64,000 nucleotides of DNA. Source: a bacterium. GTDB taxonomy: Bacteria; Electryoneota; Electryoneia; Electryoneales; Electryoneaceae. Made by a program: the position numbers and the translations under genes. Below the pieces are notes generated by a model that saw only the letters and a list, made by a program, of their open reading frames with translations, did no database searches and was not told where the DNA came from. The stretch covers positions 62,001 through 126,000 of the forward strand of contig JAHLLH010000001.1 in assembly GCA_020444265.1 (NCBI GenBank), given 5' to 3'. Of the stretch, positions 26,604 through 35,410 are shown piece after piece (position 1 is the first letter of the stretch; every line of letters begins with the position of its first letter).

Positions 26604-26629
26604 TGCGTCAGGTCATCAGACCTGACGCA
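26604..26629 (+). terminator. Terminator-like hairpin with GTCAGG stem
   Basis: A perfect 11-bp stem TGCGTCAGGTC/GACCTGACGCA (26604-26614/26619-26629) with an ATCA loop, followed by TTTCT. This is probably the dcw operon terminator. The stem sequence recurs at 32996-33021 (TGCGTCAGGC/GCCTGACGCA). Confidence 0.7.
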
Positions 26630-26693
26630 TTTCTCGTAAATAAAACGACTTACAAGCAAGTTGGGCTAACCAATTGCACTTCTCAACCGGGGT

Positions 26694-26891
26694 TTATCGC
26701 CGTTTTTTTCCTTGCTGCTGCTTCTTCGGCAGCTTGGTACCATTGATCACAATCAGCCCGAAGACCAACAGAAAGGCACCAACTGTCCCGATCCAGCCAA
26801 TCGAGCTGCCGAGGATCAGGATCCCCCCAATGGCCAGCACGATCCCCAGCAGGATCTGCCAGACGACTCCCAATTTGCCCATATCATTCAT
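26694..26891 (-). CDS. Small two-helix membrane protein, unknown function
   Basis: 65 aa. Two hydrophobic segments (about 8-30 and 32-50, with GIVLAIGGILILGSSIGWIG) are followed by a strongly basic tail KLPKKQQQGKKRR, suggesting an inner-membrane hairpin with a cytoplasmic C-terminus. I do not recognise a family. It is isolated between the ftsZ terminator and a palindromic element. Its size and composition make coding likely but not certain. Confidence 0.55.
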   Translation of the reverse strand: MNDMGKLGVVWQILLGIVLAIGGILILGSSIGWIGTVGAFLLVFGLIVINGTKLPKKQQQGKKRR

Positions 26892-26916
26892 CGTTCTTCA
26901 TCCCTGTCTGGTAAGG

Positions 26917-27050
26917 TGTCGCTGCGAGGAACGCAGTGACGAAGCAGCCTCGAATCACTCACTGAATCTCCCTGCATGCTACGCATGCAGTCGAGTCATA
27001 TCCAGTGTTCTGAGATTGCTACTGTTCACTCGTCATACGCACAGCGACGA
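26917..27050. repeat. Palindromic MITE/REP-like element, copy B
   Basis: Left arm TGTCGCTGCGAGGAACG; right arm ends in CGCACAGCGACGA. The core CCCTGCATGCTACGCATGCA also occurs in copy C (CCCTGCATGTTTCGCATGGA, from 34845). It lies immediately downstream of the truncated SIMPL gene. Confidence 0.65.
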
Positions 27051-27060
27051 AATGTAGCTT

Positions 27061-27513
27061 CTATTCCACCGCGAAATTGACCTTGACCACCCCGACCACA
27101 TCTTTTTCGCGTGTGGATGTATCATACATGCCGTAATCGGAGATGTTGGTCGAATTCGGGGCGACCACCTGGATAACACCCATGCGAGCATCACGGATCG
27201 GACCGATCTTGCCTCCTGCCGCTTCCGAAATCTGCTCAGCACGCGCCTTCGCATCACGGGTCGCGTCCGCCATCAGCGAGATACGTGCCTCATCCAGCTT
27301 TGTATAGAGGAAATCGGGAGCCTGGCTGGTGAGGCTAATCCCTTCACGCATCAATTCTTCGACCGCAGATGCCACCTCGACAACCAAGTCTACATCCCCT
27401 GAACGAACTTCAAACTGCTGGTTGGCATTGTACTGCAGCATTCGTCCCGTTGGACGGACATTAAGGGACCCCCGACGCGCTGGAAGCAGTCTTCGTTTCA
27501 AGGCCGTGGACAC
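27061..27513 (-). pseudogene. SIMPL-domain (DUF541) protein, 5'-truncated remnant
   Basis: 150 codons whose last 125 match the C-terminal half of SIMPL proteins: QQFEVRSGDVDLVVEVASAV, ADATRDAKARAEQISEAAGG, and NSTNISDYGMYDTSTREKDV. Intact relatives are about 230-240 aa and begin with a signal peptide and an N-terminal half that are missing here. The residues before LQYNANQQ (an Arg-rich stretch from a GTG at 27513) look unlike the family, and a stop lies two codons further upstream. The citrate synthase gene is only 114 bases away, so the missing part does not lie upstream. Probably a decaying gene. Confidence 0.6.
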
Positions 27514-27577
27514 AGCCTGTCACTCTGGTGATGACACATCAACACAATAATAATAGATGGGACGGGCACAAAAGAAA

Positions 27578-27600
27578 CCCGGGCAAAAGATTTGCCCGGG
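27578..27600 (-). terminator. Rho-independent terminator of citrate synthase
   Basis: On the minus strand CCCGGGCAAA pairs with TTTGCCCGGG around a three-base loop, and TTTCTTTT follows. It lies 28 bases past the gltA stop. Confidence 0.85.
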
Positions 27601-27627
27601 CTTGAGACTGCATGGCAAGCGTAGAAA

Positions 27628-28932
27628 CTACTTCTTTGCCACATTGTTGATGAACTTTGCGCCGACCGATTTCGGACGGGTGATCGCGGTACCAACGGCA
27701 CGGTTCCAGACGAGCTGGGAGAGCATGCCCATTGCACGGCTGACACTGAAGAGCACCGTGTAGTAATCGAATTCCTGCAAACCGTAGTGGTAGAGCAGGG
27801 AGCCGGAACCGGCATCAACGTTCGGCCAGAAGTTGGCGATTGGGTTCTTGCCAGCTTTGACACGTTCAGCCGAGAACTCTTCGAGGACCTTCGGCACGAC
27901 ATCGAAGACCACAGCGACCATCGCGAAGACCGGATCATTCGGGAAGTGATTCTGACCGAATTCATGGAAACCGGTGAAGCGCGGGTCGGTGACACGCAGA
28001 ACTGCATGACCGTAACCCGGGATTACCTGGCCACTACGCAGTGTTTCGAATGCGTAGTCGCGGATCGCTTCTTTCGTCGGGACACCGTTAAACTTCTCAA
28101 GCATCTCGAGAATCCAGCCGAGGCATTCCTGGTTGGCGAGGCCGTGCAACGGGCCTGCGAGACCATTGAGACCTGCGGAGACGGCATAATAGGCATCGCT
28201 GAGCGCGGAACCGACCGTGTGGCAGGTGTTCGCAGAAACGTTTCCACCTTCATGGTCGCAGTGGAAGTGCAGGTACAAGCGCATCAGCTCTGCAAAGGTA
28301 CCGTCCGGATCCGGCAAGCCAAGCATGTTGGCGTAGTTGGCGCCCAGGTCGAGGCCCTGGGTCCAGGGGATCAGGTCGCCCTTGTCGAAACGAATGCGGT
28401 AGATGCCTGCTGCGATGATGGGGAGGACCGCCAGGATTTTCAAGCTGTCTTCCAGCATCGGAATCCAGTACTTGTCCTTGGTCATACCCTCCGAGTACCA
28501 CTGACGGAAGACACTCTCACGTTCCATCGCGAGGATGGCGGTGTTGAGCATCGACATCGGGTGTGCATCGGCAGGCATCGCATAAAGGATGTCCCAGACA
28601 TAGTCCGGCACAAAGGCGCGCTTGTTTATCTCGCCGATCAGGTCCTGCTTCGTTTCTTCGTCGGGAATCTCGCCTGTAAGCAAGAGATAGAAGGTCTCTT
28701 CCGGCCAGAGGTGCTTGATGTCGAGCAGAGGATGGCCTTGAATGATGAGGCCCTTATCCGGTTCGACTAGCGATGTTTCGCAGATCATACCCTTGACACC
28801 GCGCATACCGCCATAGGCTTGCGCCACGGTGACATCGGAAATTTTTACATCGCCATACTGCTTCAGGATGTCGGCACGTTCTGCCCGCCACTGCGGGATG
28901 ACCTCGGCCAACTTGCTGTAAAGCTTCGACAT
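27628..28932 (-). CDS. gltA: Citrate synthase
   Basis: Condenses acetyl-CoA and oxaloacetate to citrate at TCA-cycle entry. At 434 aa it is full length and of the eukaryote-like dimeric type (YGGMRGVKGMICETSLVEPD, LYLHFHCDHEGGNVSANTCH). Catalytic residues are visible: His in AGPLHGLANQE, His in IPGYGHAVLRVTDPR and Asp in NFWPNVDAGSG. ATG at 28932 follows GGAGGTGACG. It is monocistronic, ending at the terminator at 27578-27600. It is distinct from the shorter citryl-CoA-lyase-like gene at 3125. Confidence 0.96.
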   Translation of the reverse strand: MSKLYSKLAEVIPQWRAERADILKQYGDVKISDVTVAQAYGGMRGVKGMICETSLVEPDKGLIIQGHPLLDIKHLWPEETFYLLLTGEIPDEETKQDLIGEINKRAFVPDYVWDILYAMPADAHPMSMLNTAILAMERESVFRQWYSEGMTKDKYWIPMLEDSLKILAVLPIIAAGIYRIRFDKGDLIPWTQGLDLGANYANMLGLPDPDGTFAELMRLYLHFHCDHEGGNVSANTCHTVGSALSDAYYAVSAGLNGLAGPLHGLANQECLGWILEMLEKFNGVPTKEAIRDYAFETLRSGQVIPGYGHAVLRVTDPRFTGFHEFGQNHFPNDPVFAMVAVVFDVVPKVLEEFSAERVKAGKNPIANFWPNVDAGSGSLLYHYGLQEFDYYTVLFSVSRAMGMLSQLVWNRAVGTAITRPKSVGAKFINNVAKK

Positions 28933-29398
28933 TCGTCACCTCCATTTAAACCGTTGTTCTTTTGTGACAATTCCAAATCCACCCTTTGTGAAAAAGGTAG
29001 ATTGTTGTGTTTGACGGGTTGCTGGGATATGTAGGACTGCGCCTGAGTCGTTCACTACAAGATAGGGGGTACAATTGCAGTTGGGGCAAGGACCTACGCT
29101 TGACTTCCCTCCCCTCGAGGCGCTTCTGTCAGGCCGTCCTTCCCCCCTCCGCGAATTGTGCAAAAGAGAACAATCTCCTAGCCAAAAGTACCGTTACTCT
29201 GTAAGCGTGTCAAGCTCTTACGTTGCTACATACAACATCCATTTTTGCGTAAGGAGAGTCGAATTTGGCTCTCCTACAAACGTTCTCCTTCTCAATTTCC
29301 GCAGGTACCCTTGACAGCTCATCCGGGCTGTTGCGCCTTCGCTTTTACCTCTATATTCCTAGTCATCTTCTCAGAGGACTTTACCCGGAGCACGGTCG
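28933..29398. other. Divergent promoter region between gltA and mutS
   Basis: 466 bases, more AT-rich than its surroundings, with no supported gene; short ORFs here have no family character. An inverted repeat AGGAGAG (29252-29258) / CTCTCCT (29269-29275) and a TTGACA near 29312 are the only structure I see. The leader of mutS is unusually long if transcription starts in the AT-rich part. Confidence 0.4.
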
Positions 29399-32056
29399 AT
29401 GGCGACCCCGATGATGGAGCAGTACCACCGTATCAAGAAGCAGTACCCGGAAGAGGTGATCTTCTTCCGCATGGGCGACTTCTTCGAGATGTTTCATGAC
29501 GATGCGGTGACCGCTCACAAAGTCCTCGGGATCACCCTGACCAAACGGTCCCACGGCAAGGGCAAGGCATCCCAGACCCCACTCGCAGGTTTCCCGCATC
29601 ACCAGCTTGAGAACTACCTCGCCCGGATGACTCGTGCTGGCAAGCGAGTGGTGGTCGTCGAACAGATGGAAGACCCGAAACTCGCCAAGGGGCTGGTGAA
29701 ACGGGACATTGTTCGGATTGTTACCGCCGGCACCAACCTCTCAGAAGAGGCGCTTGACAGCGACCGCAATCAATTCCTCGCCGGGGTGGTAGTCGATGGG
29801 AAACGCGCCGGGGTGGCGCTCTGCGATGTGACTACCGGTGAATTTGCTGCGGCGAGTGTGCTGGCCGATGATCTGAAAGATCGGCTCGACCTGTTACGTC
29901 CTCATGAGGTCATCTTCGATGAGGACTCTCGTGACGAAGTTCAGGCGCTGCTACCGGGTAAGCCGATGCTCACCCCGTTGCCGCCGTGGATCTTCGATCT
30001 CGACTTTGCACGTGATACCCTCACCGGCCACTTCAAAGTTGATTCGCTCAAGGGATTTGGCCTGGAGGAGGACGATGCAGCATCACGTGCCGCCGGGGCG
30101 GTCCTGCACTATGTCCGGGAGAACCTGCGCACCGACCCGGAACATATCCGCGGCCTGACACGACTACCAGTTGACAACTTCCTTCTCATTGACAGCGCAA
30201 CTCGTCGCAACCTCGAGATTGTCGAACCATCCTGGGGAACAGACCCCAGCAATACCCTGTTTGCGCACATTGACCGGACCGTTACCCCCTTTGGCCGTCG
30301 TCTCTTCCATGCCCAGATTCTGCGTCCTCTGCTGGATCATGAGCGGATCGAAGGTCGTCTTGACGCAGTGCAGGAGTTTTTTGAACGGACCAAACTGCGT
30401 GATGGCCTTCGTGAAAGGCTGCGCAGCCTGGGCGACCTGGAACGCCTCACCGCCCGCCTCTCGACAGGTCGTGGTTCACCAAGGGATGCCGCCGCCCTGC
30501 GTGACACCCTCGTCTCACTGCCAGGAATCCGCTCCCATCTCGAGGATGCGAAAGCGGCGTTCATACGCTCCAATTCTGATCAGATCGATCACCTGGAAGA
30601 CCTGGTCGCGGTTCTACAGGATGCAATCATCGAGGAGCCCCCCGCCACCTTGATGCATGGCGGAGCGATCCGTCCGGGATATGACGAACGTCTGGATGAG
30701 CTGCGAACCATCGCGCGTGGGGGCAAAGACTACATCCTAGCTCGTCAAGAAGAAGAACGCGAGAAAACGGGCATTGGCAGCCTGACCATCAGCTACAACA
30801 AGGTCTTCGGCTACTACATCGAGATCACCAAGGTCCACCAGGACAAGGTGCCCGAGCATTATATCCGCAAGCAAACTCTGGTCAACGCGGAACGGTACAT
30901 CACTCCCGACCTGAAGGAATGGGAGGAGAAGATCATCCGTGCCGAGGAAGAGGGGCTCGAGCTCGAACGGAAGCTCTTTGAGGACGTACGGATGCGGATT
31001 GCACGGGATGCTGAACGGATCCAGCATGACGCACACCTGCTCGCTGATCTCGATACCCTCGCCGCTGCGGCGGATTTGGCTGTACGGCAACGCTACACCC
31101 GTCCGAAACTCCGTAAGGATGGCCGTTTGATGCTGATGCGGTCACGTCACCCGGTGATTGAAAACCTGCTTCCGCCGGGGGAAAGCTTTGTTGCCAATGA
31201 TCTCGACATCGGAGATGACAAGCACCAGGTTGGCCTGGTCACCGGGCCAAACATGGGCGGTAAGTCCACCTATTTGCGTCAGGTCGGGCTGGTGGTGCTG
31301 ATGGCCCATGCCGGGCTGTTTGTCCCGGCAGAAGAGGCGCAGATCCCCTTGACCGACCGCATCTTCACACGAGTCGGCGCATCGGACAACCTCGCGGGGG
31401 GCGAATCGACCTTCCTGGTCGAGATGCACGAAGCCGCCAACATCTTGCACAATGCGACCGGCCGTTCCCTGATTCTGCTCGATGAGATCGGACGAGGCAC
31501 CTCGACCTTCGATGGCCTCTCCATCGCATGGGCTATTGTCGAATACCTTCATGATTTTCCCGAGGATGCCCGCCCGAAAACCCTCTTCGCGACTCACTAC
31601 CACGAGTTGACCGAGTTGGAGACGGTTCTCACTCGCGTCTACAACCTGCATGTGCAGGTGAAAGAGTGGGGGGAACGAGTCGTCTTTCTGCGCAAGGTGC
31701 TACCGGGACGATCCGGGGCGAGTTATGGCATCCAGGTGGCACGTCTCGCCGGAGTGCCTCGCAAGGTGATCGACCGTGCCAGTGAAGTCCTCGCCACTCT
31801 CGAAGCATCCGAGTTCACCGATCAGAACCTGCCACGGCTTGCTGCAGGGTCCGGAGCGCCCCAGATTCCACCACCGCAGGATGATCCACTGCAAATGACC
31901 CTGTTCACGGTTGAGGAACGAGCCGTGCGCGACGAATTGGCGAAGGCAGATATCGACAACATGACACCGATGGAAGCGCTGCGTCTTCTCGCCGACCTTC
32001 GTGATAAGTACGCGAGTCCTGCCGATAAGTCCGAAAATTCCCAAGAAGAGGAGTGA
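29399..32056 (+). CDS. mutS: DNA mismatch repair protein MutS
   Basis: Recognises mismatches and recruits MutL. At 885 aa it has the full MutS1 layout: mismatch-binding domain with the F-x-E motif at F28/E30 (GDFFEMF), connector, levers and clamp, and ATPase with Walker A GPNMGGKST at 616-624, then AGGESTFLVEMHE and LLDEIGRGTSTFDG. The C-terminus (NMTPMEALRLLADLRDKY) is the canonical tail. The start is ATG at 29399; the ribosome binding site (CGGAGC) is modest. No mutL neighbour lies in this window. Confidence 0.96.
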   Translation: MATPMMEQYHRIKKQYPEEVIFFRMGDFFEMFHDDAVTAHKVLGITLTKRSHGKGKASQTPLAGFPHHQLENYLARMTRAGKRVVVVEQMEDPKLAKGLVKRDIVRIVTAGTNLSEEALDSDRNQFLAGVVVDGKRAGVALCDVTTGEFAAASVLADDLKDRLDLLRPHEVIFDEDSRDEVQALLPGKPMLTPLPPWIFDLDFARDTLTGHFKVDSLKGFGLEEDDAASRAAGAVLHYVRENLRTDPEHIRGLTRLPVDNFLLIDSATRRNLEIVEPSWGTDPSNTLFAHIDRTVTPFGRRLFHAQILRPLLDHERIEGRLDAVQEFFERTKLRDGLRERLRSLGDLERLTARLSTGRGSPRDAAALRDTLVSLPGIRSHLEDAKAAFIRSNSDQIDHLEDLVAVLQDAIIEEPPATLMHGGAIRPGYDERLDELRTIARGGKDYILARQEEEREKTGIGSLTISYNKVFGYYIEITKVHQDKVPEHYIRKQTLVNAERYITPDLKEWEEKIIRAEEEGLELERKLFEDVRMRIARDAERIQHDAHLLADLDTLAAAADLAVRQRYTRPKLRKDGRLMLMRSRHPVIENLLPPGESFVANDLDIGDDKHQVGLVTGPNMGGKSTYLRQVGLVVLMAHAGLFVPAEEAQIPLTDRIFTRVGASDNLAGGESTFLVEMHEAANILHNATGRSLILLDEIGRGTSTFDGLSIAWAIVEYLHDFPEDARPKTLFATHYHELTELETVLTRVYNLHVQVKEWGERVVFLRKVLPGRSGASYGIQVARLAGVPRKVIDRASEVLATLEASEFTDQNLPRLAAGSGAPQIPPPQDDPLQMTLFTVEERAVRDELAKADIDNMTPMEALRLLADLRDKYASPADKSENSQEEE

Positions 32057-32288
32057 CAGGGCCCACGAGTGCCCATCACACCTACGCCATCGAAGAGCCT
32101 CTCTTCTGCTCCTAATCTCCTGAAACACCGAAAGATAATATTTCTCTCACTGAAAGGTAGCTGAGAGGGGCGTGTGATTAGACTCACAACTCCTGTAATT
32201 ATATATACATATCATTATTATCAACCAAGTGAAAATTCGACCTTTTGGGGGGTTGGGTGAAGGCTGTAGTGTATTAAGGAGTGATTGC

Positions 32289-32477
32289 ATGACTCACGAT
32301 TACTGCTGCTCCTGGTGCGAAAAGGAGTTCAGGACCACGCCCGACAGCAGGGAGGTCGAAACGGCAACCTGCCCGGTCTGCGGTATGGCCGCCTATCCCC
32401 GCAACGATGGCGAGCAGACAACGGGCGAGACACATCGTTCCTTCTCACGGAATCGTGAGACGGACACCGTCGAGTAA
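32289..32477 (+). CDS. Zinc-ribbon microprotein
   Basis: 62 aa with two knuckle-like cysteine pairs, CSWC near residue 8 and CPVC near 29, joined by a short linker, then a hydrophilic tail. This pattern binds one zinc ion. The ATG at 32289 follows AAGGAG, a strong site, and the 5' region is very AT-rich (TTATATATACATATC), which fits a promoter. Function unknown: DNA, RNA or protein binding are all possible. The frame is open further upstream, but the Shine-Dalgarno sequence sets the start. Confidence 0.6.
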   Translation: MTHDYCCSWCEKEFRTTPDSREVETATCPVCGMAAYPRNDGEQTTGETHRSFSRNRETDTVE

Positions 32478-32574
32478 CATCTCAGTAGAAAATTCGAACC
32501 AAGACGGTTCGTAACAGATTTTTCATCATGCCGGTACTACCTTGTCGCTACAGACCAGCACGAGGTACACCGGC

Positions 32575-32958
32575 ATGATTCTTCAGTTGAACTCCAGCGA
32601 TATCACCACTCTCCTGCGCCACGGCACCAAGGGACGAGACTTTATCACCGTTCAGGAGATCCGCAGCGATAAAATCGTCCTGCAGATGATCTTTCCCCGT
32701 CAGCTTACTGTCACCCTGCAACACTTCGTCCTTGGCCCAGACACCCTCACCGCAGAAATGACACCCTGGTGGGTCCGTGGCCTCGTCCAACTCTACCTGA
32801 AATGGCGCGACGATGACCGTGCCCGCATCGAGGACAACCACATCATCATCCAGCTCCCCGCGAAAGTCGGCGAAATGGTTCGTCTCAACCGCTTCGTGGT
32901 CGACAGCGATGCCGTGATCGTTGATTTTGATGTGCGGGAGGATATAAAGCTGGTGTAA
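32575..32958 (+). CDS. Conserved-looking hypothetical protein
   Basis: 127 aa, alternating charged and hydrophobic residues, no signal peptide or membrane helix. Visible features are MILQLNSSDITTLLRHG at the N-terminus and KVGEMVRLNRFVVDSDAVIVDFDV near the C-terminus, suggesting a mainly beta fold. I do not recognise the family. The start was set at ATG 32575 (GAGG ten bases upstream); a TTG at 32542 would add eleven residues. It is convergent with citF across a hairpin array. Confidence 0.55.
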   Translation: MILQLNSSDITTLLRHGTKGRDFITVQEIRSDKIVLQMIFPRQLTVTLQHFVLGPDTLTAEMTPWWVRGLVQLYLKWRDDDRARIEDNHIIIQLPAKVGEMVRLNRFVVDSDAVIVDFDVREDIKLV

Positions 32959-32964
32959 GAGTCG

Positions 32965-33125
32965 TTCTGTCAGACGCCATCGTCTGGCAGAAAAATGCGT
33001 CAGGCTCGTGGGCCTGACGCAATGGTTTTGTCGTGGTTCGGTCAGGTCCTTAGTGTAGCGGAGACCTGACCGACTAACGTGCGTTCCGCGCGAATTTTGT
33101 GTCAAATCTGAGGATCTGACACAAA
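32965..33125. repeat. Array of four consecutive hairpins between convergent genes
   Basis: Stems: 32965-32976/32981-32992 (TTCTGTCAGACG, one wobble), 32996-33005/33012-33021 (TGCGTCAGGC), 33038-33048/33063-33073 (TCGGTCAGGTC), 33096-33104/33117-33125 (TTTGTGTCA). All contain a GTCA core. The second and fourth are followed by T-rich stretches and could end transcription from either side. Confidence 0.65.
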
Positions 33126-33141
33126 GCTTTTGCCAGCTCTG

Positions 33142-34764
33142 TTACCCCGCTACCTGCTTCACCGTATCAATCACTGTCCCATCCACCCACTTGATCACCG
33201 CGATGTCCTTGTCGGTCAGTTCCGGCTTTTTCGGGGGGCCGCCGATCAGCTTCTCGACTTCGGCTTTGATCTGCTCGATTGGTTTGATCGGGAGGCCGGA
33301 ATCCTTGGTCGCGTCGATCAAGTCTTGACGTTTTGGGTTGATCGCAATACCGCGTTCGGTGATGATCACATCGATCAGTTCGCCGGGGCCGGTGATGGTG
33401 GTGACCTGGTCGACAATGACCGGGATACGGTCCCGGACCGCCGGGATGGGCAGGATGGTGCATTTGCTGGCGAGGCAGTTCTGCCAGCCGCCGATACCGT
33501 GCATCAGACGGCCATCACTGCGAGTGACTACGTTTCCGTTGAAGTTCACATCTACTTCCGTCGCCCCGAGCACCACAACATCCAGCATCGAAGCGAAGTT
33601 TCCTTTGCCGTGGTAGTTGTAGCTGGTAAAGGGGGAGGTGTTGACATGGGTGGGGTTCTCACGCATCGAGCGAACGCCCTCGAGGTCGAAGGTCTGGCCA
33701 TCGAGGATGTGTTCGACCAATCCCTCTTCCAGCATCTCGACCAGGTACTTGTTCGAGCCGCCGCGTGCGAAACGGGCGGTGACCCCACGTTTCCGCATGA
33801 TATCACGTGCATAGATCGCAAAGGCGAGTGCGGTGCCGCCCGCGCCAGCCTGGAACGACCAGCCGTCCCGAATAATCCCCGCCGCATCGCAGAATTTTGC
33901 GGTCAACTCGGCGATCAGGAGACGGTCCGGGGATTTGGTGATGTTGGTGGTGCCGCTGACAATTTTCTCCGGTTCACCGACACGGTCCAGCACGACCACG
34001 GCATCGACATTCTGCCCCTGGATCTGCCATGGCAGGCAGGGGAAGGGGACGAGATTGTCGGTCACGACAATCACCTTCTTTGCGTACATGCTGTCGGCCA
34101 GTGCGAAGCCCAGCAGGCCACACGCGCTCGGGCCCCGATCTCCCGTACAGTTGCCGAAAGCGTCGGCTGTTGGGGCGGCAATGATGGCGATGTCAATCGG
34201 TACATCTCCATCCTGAATCGCTTGCCAACGGCCGCCGTGGCTACGCAGCACGCCGAGGCCACGCATCTTGCCGTGGCTGGTGTACTCGCCCAACGGGCCG
34301 TTCATCGAGCCCTCGATGTGATGGATCGTTCCATCTTCGAGGCGGTCGATCAGGGGCGCATGACAGGGGAAGGAAGCGCTGGGAAACCACATCAGGTCAC
34401 GTGCGCCGAGATCGTGGGCCGCATCAAAAAGGTGATTCATCACCAGATCGCCGTTCCGGAAATGGTGATGGCTCGAGATAGTCATCCCGCTTTTCAGGCC
34501 AACCTTCTCGAGGGCGACTTTCAACGCTTCGGCGGGGGAGTTGGCTTGCACGACTCGCTCCATCGAAACCGGCAGATCGTCGCGCATCGAGGCGACCACC
34601 TTGTTGCCATCGGCGGGGTAGTCGGCGCAGGAGGAGATAGGCGGGGCAGCTTTGGTGCCTTCGGGGTGATATTTCCCAACACCCTGGAAAGGAACCTGCT
34701 GCTTACCGTTAACCACCGTCGGGACCAGCCGTCCAACTGCATTTTTCACGTAGTCCGTAGCCAT
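33142..34764 (-). CDS. citF: Citrate lyase alpha subunit-like citrate CoA-transferase
   Basis: 540-aa CoA-transferase of the CitF family, which moves CoA or an acyl carrier onto citrate. The family segment GMTISSHHHFRNGDLVMN is near residue 115, with ADAFGNCTGDRGPSACG and FARGGSNKYLVEMLEEGLV further on. The ATG at 34764 follows GAGGGTAGAG; the longer frame to 34929 would run through a repeat. The beta subunit (citE), acyl carrier (citD) and maturation genes (citC, citG, citX) of a classical citrate lyase are not next to it or elsewhere in the window. A citryl-CoA-lyase-like protein is encoded at 3125. Confidence 0.88.
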   Translation of the reverse strand: MATDYVKNAVGRLVPTVVNGKQQVPFQGVGKYHPEGTKAAPPISSCADYPADGNKVVASMRDDLPVSMERVVQANSPAEALKVALEKVGLKSGMTISSHHHFRNGDLVMNHLFDAAHDLGARDLMWFPSASFPCHAPLIDRLEDGTIHHIEGSMNGPLGEYTSHGKMRGLGVLRSHGGRWQAIQDGDVPIDIAIIAAPTADAFGNCTGDRGPSACGLLGFALADSMYAKKVIVVTDNLVPFPCLPWQIQGQNVDAVVVLDRVGEPEKIVSGTTNITKSPDRLLIAELTAKFCDAAGIIRDGWSFQAGAGGTALAFAIYARDIMRKRGVTARFARGGSNKYLVEMLEEGLVEHILDGQTFDLEGVRSMRENPTHVNTSPFTSYNYHGKGNFASMLDVVVLGATEVDVNFNGNVVTRSDGRLMHGIGGWQNCLASKCTILPIPAVRDRIPVIVDQVTTITGPGELIDVIITERGIAINPKRQDLIDATKDSGLPIKPIEQIKAEVEKLIGGPPKKPELTDKDIAVIKWVDGTVIDTVKQVAG

Positions 34765-34790
34765 CTCTACCCTCAAGTCTGGAACCACCC

Positions 34791-34929
34791 TGTTTCGCTG
34801 CGAGGAACGAAGTGACGAAGCAGTCTCCAATCTCTCACTTGGCATCCCTGCATGTTTCGCATGGAGCCGATTCGAACTGAGTGATTCGAGGTTGTTTCGT
34901 TGGCGCTTCGCTGCACCTGGCAACGACAC
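34791..34929. repeat. Palindromic MITE/REP-like element, copy C
   Basis: Left arm TCGCTGCGAGGAACGAAGTG (34795 on) and right arm GGTTGTTTCGTTGGCGCTTC (34890 on) are near inverted copies. This is the most complete copy, placed just upstream of citF. The remaining 170 bases to 35099 hold no gene I can support, only a G-run before the next ATG. Confidence 0.65.
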
Positions 34930-35099
34930 ATCAAAGAGATCAACACATCTGTCATCTGGAATCTACAAAAGATGGAAGGAGGGTAGGTGGCTCACAGGGG
35001 CATTCCTTGTGGGATTTCAACAGGTTCAGTAGCGCCTGCATCTTGCGACAGGCTTGGGCTGGCTGTAAAGTAGGGGACGGTTTCCTTTGGGGGGGTACG

Positions 35100-35408
35100 A
35101 TGACATACTTTGGACCGTTGCTGAAAAAAGTAGCGTATGGCATCTGGGTCTTTGTCGCACTGTTCAGCACCTTCTATGATCTGGTCTACATCGCAGATTC
35201 CGGTGATCTGTTCAGCCTCGCGGGGTGGTCAGTTATCCTGCCCATCACCCTGCTTGTGGTCCCGTTCAAGGTGATGGCGGAGACAGGATACTGGTTCCCG
35301 ATGATCTTCACCTATGGCGGAATTGTGATCGGTGTGATTGTCTACACCATCGGACGTATGATGCTGGCCGAGGACCTGCAAACGGGTCGTGTTGAACCGG
35401 AGGAGTAA
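35100..35408 (+). CDS. Small integral membrane protein, unknown function
   Basis: 102 aa with two or three hydrophobic segments (about 8-30, 38-58 and 65-88) and an acidic cytoplasmic-type tail. The start is ATG 35100; the open frame upstream runs back into the repeat element and is unlikely to be coding. It ends two bases before the acetyltransferase gene, so the two are probably co-transcribed. No family recognised. Confidence 0.6.
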   Translation: MTYFGPLLKKVAYGIWVFVALFSTFYDLVYIADSGDLFSLAGWSVILPITLLVVPFKVMAETGYWFPMIFTYGGIVIGVIVYTIGRMMLAEDLQTGRVEPEE

Positions 35409-35410
35409 GG

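Noticed and set aside
28960-29314. Short plus-strand ORFs between gltA and mutS
   Set aside because: No ribosome binding sites, no recognisable motifs, and composition unlike coding neighbours.
33130-34815. 561-codon plus-strand ORF opposite citF
   Set aside because: Antisense shadow; the minus strand encodes the CoA-transferase motifs with a good ribosome binding site.
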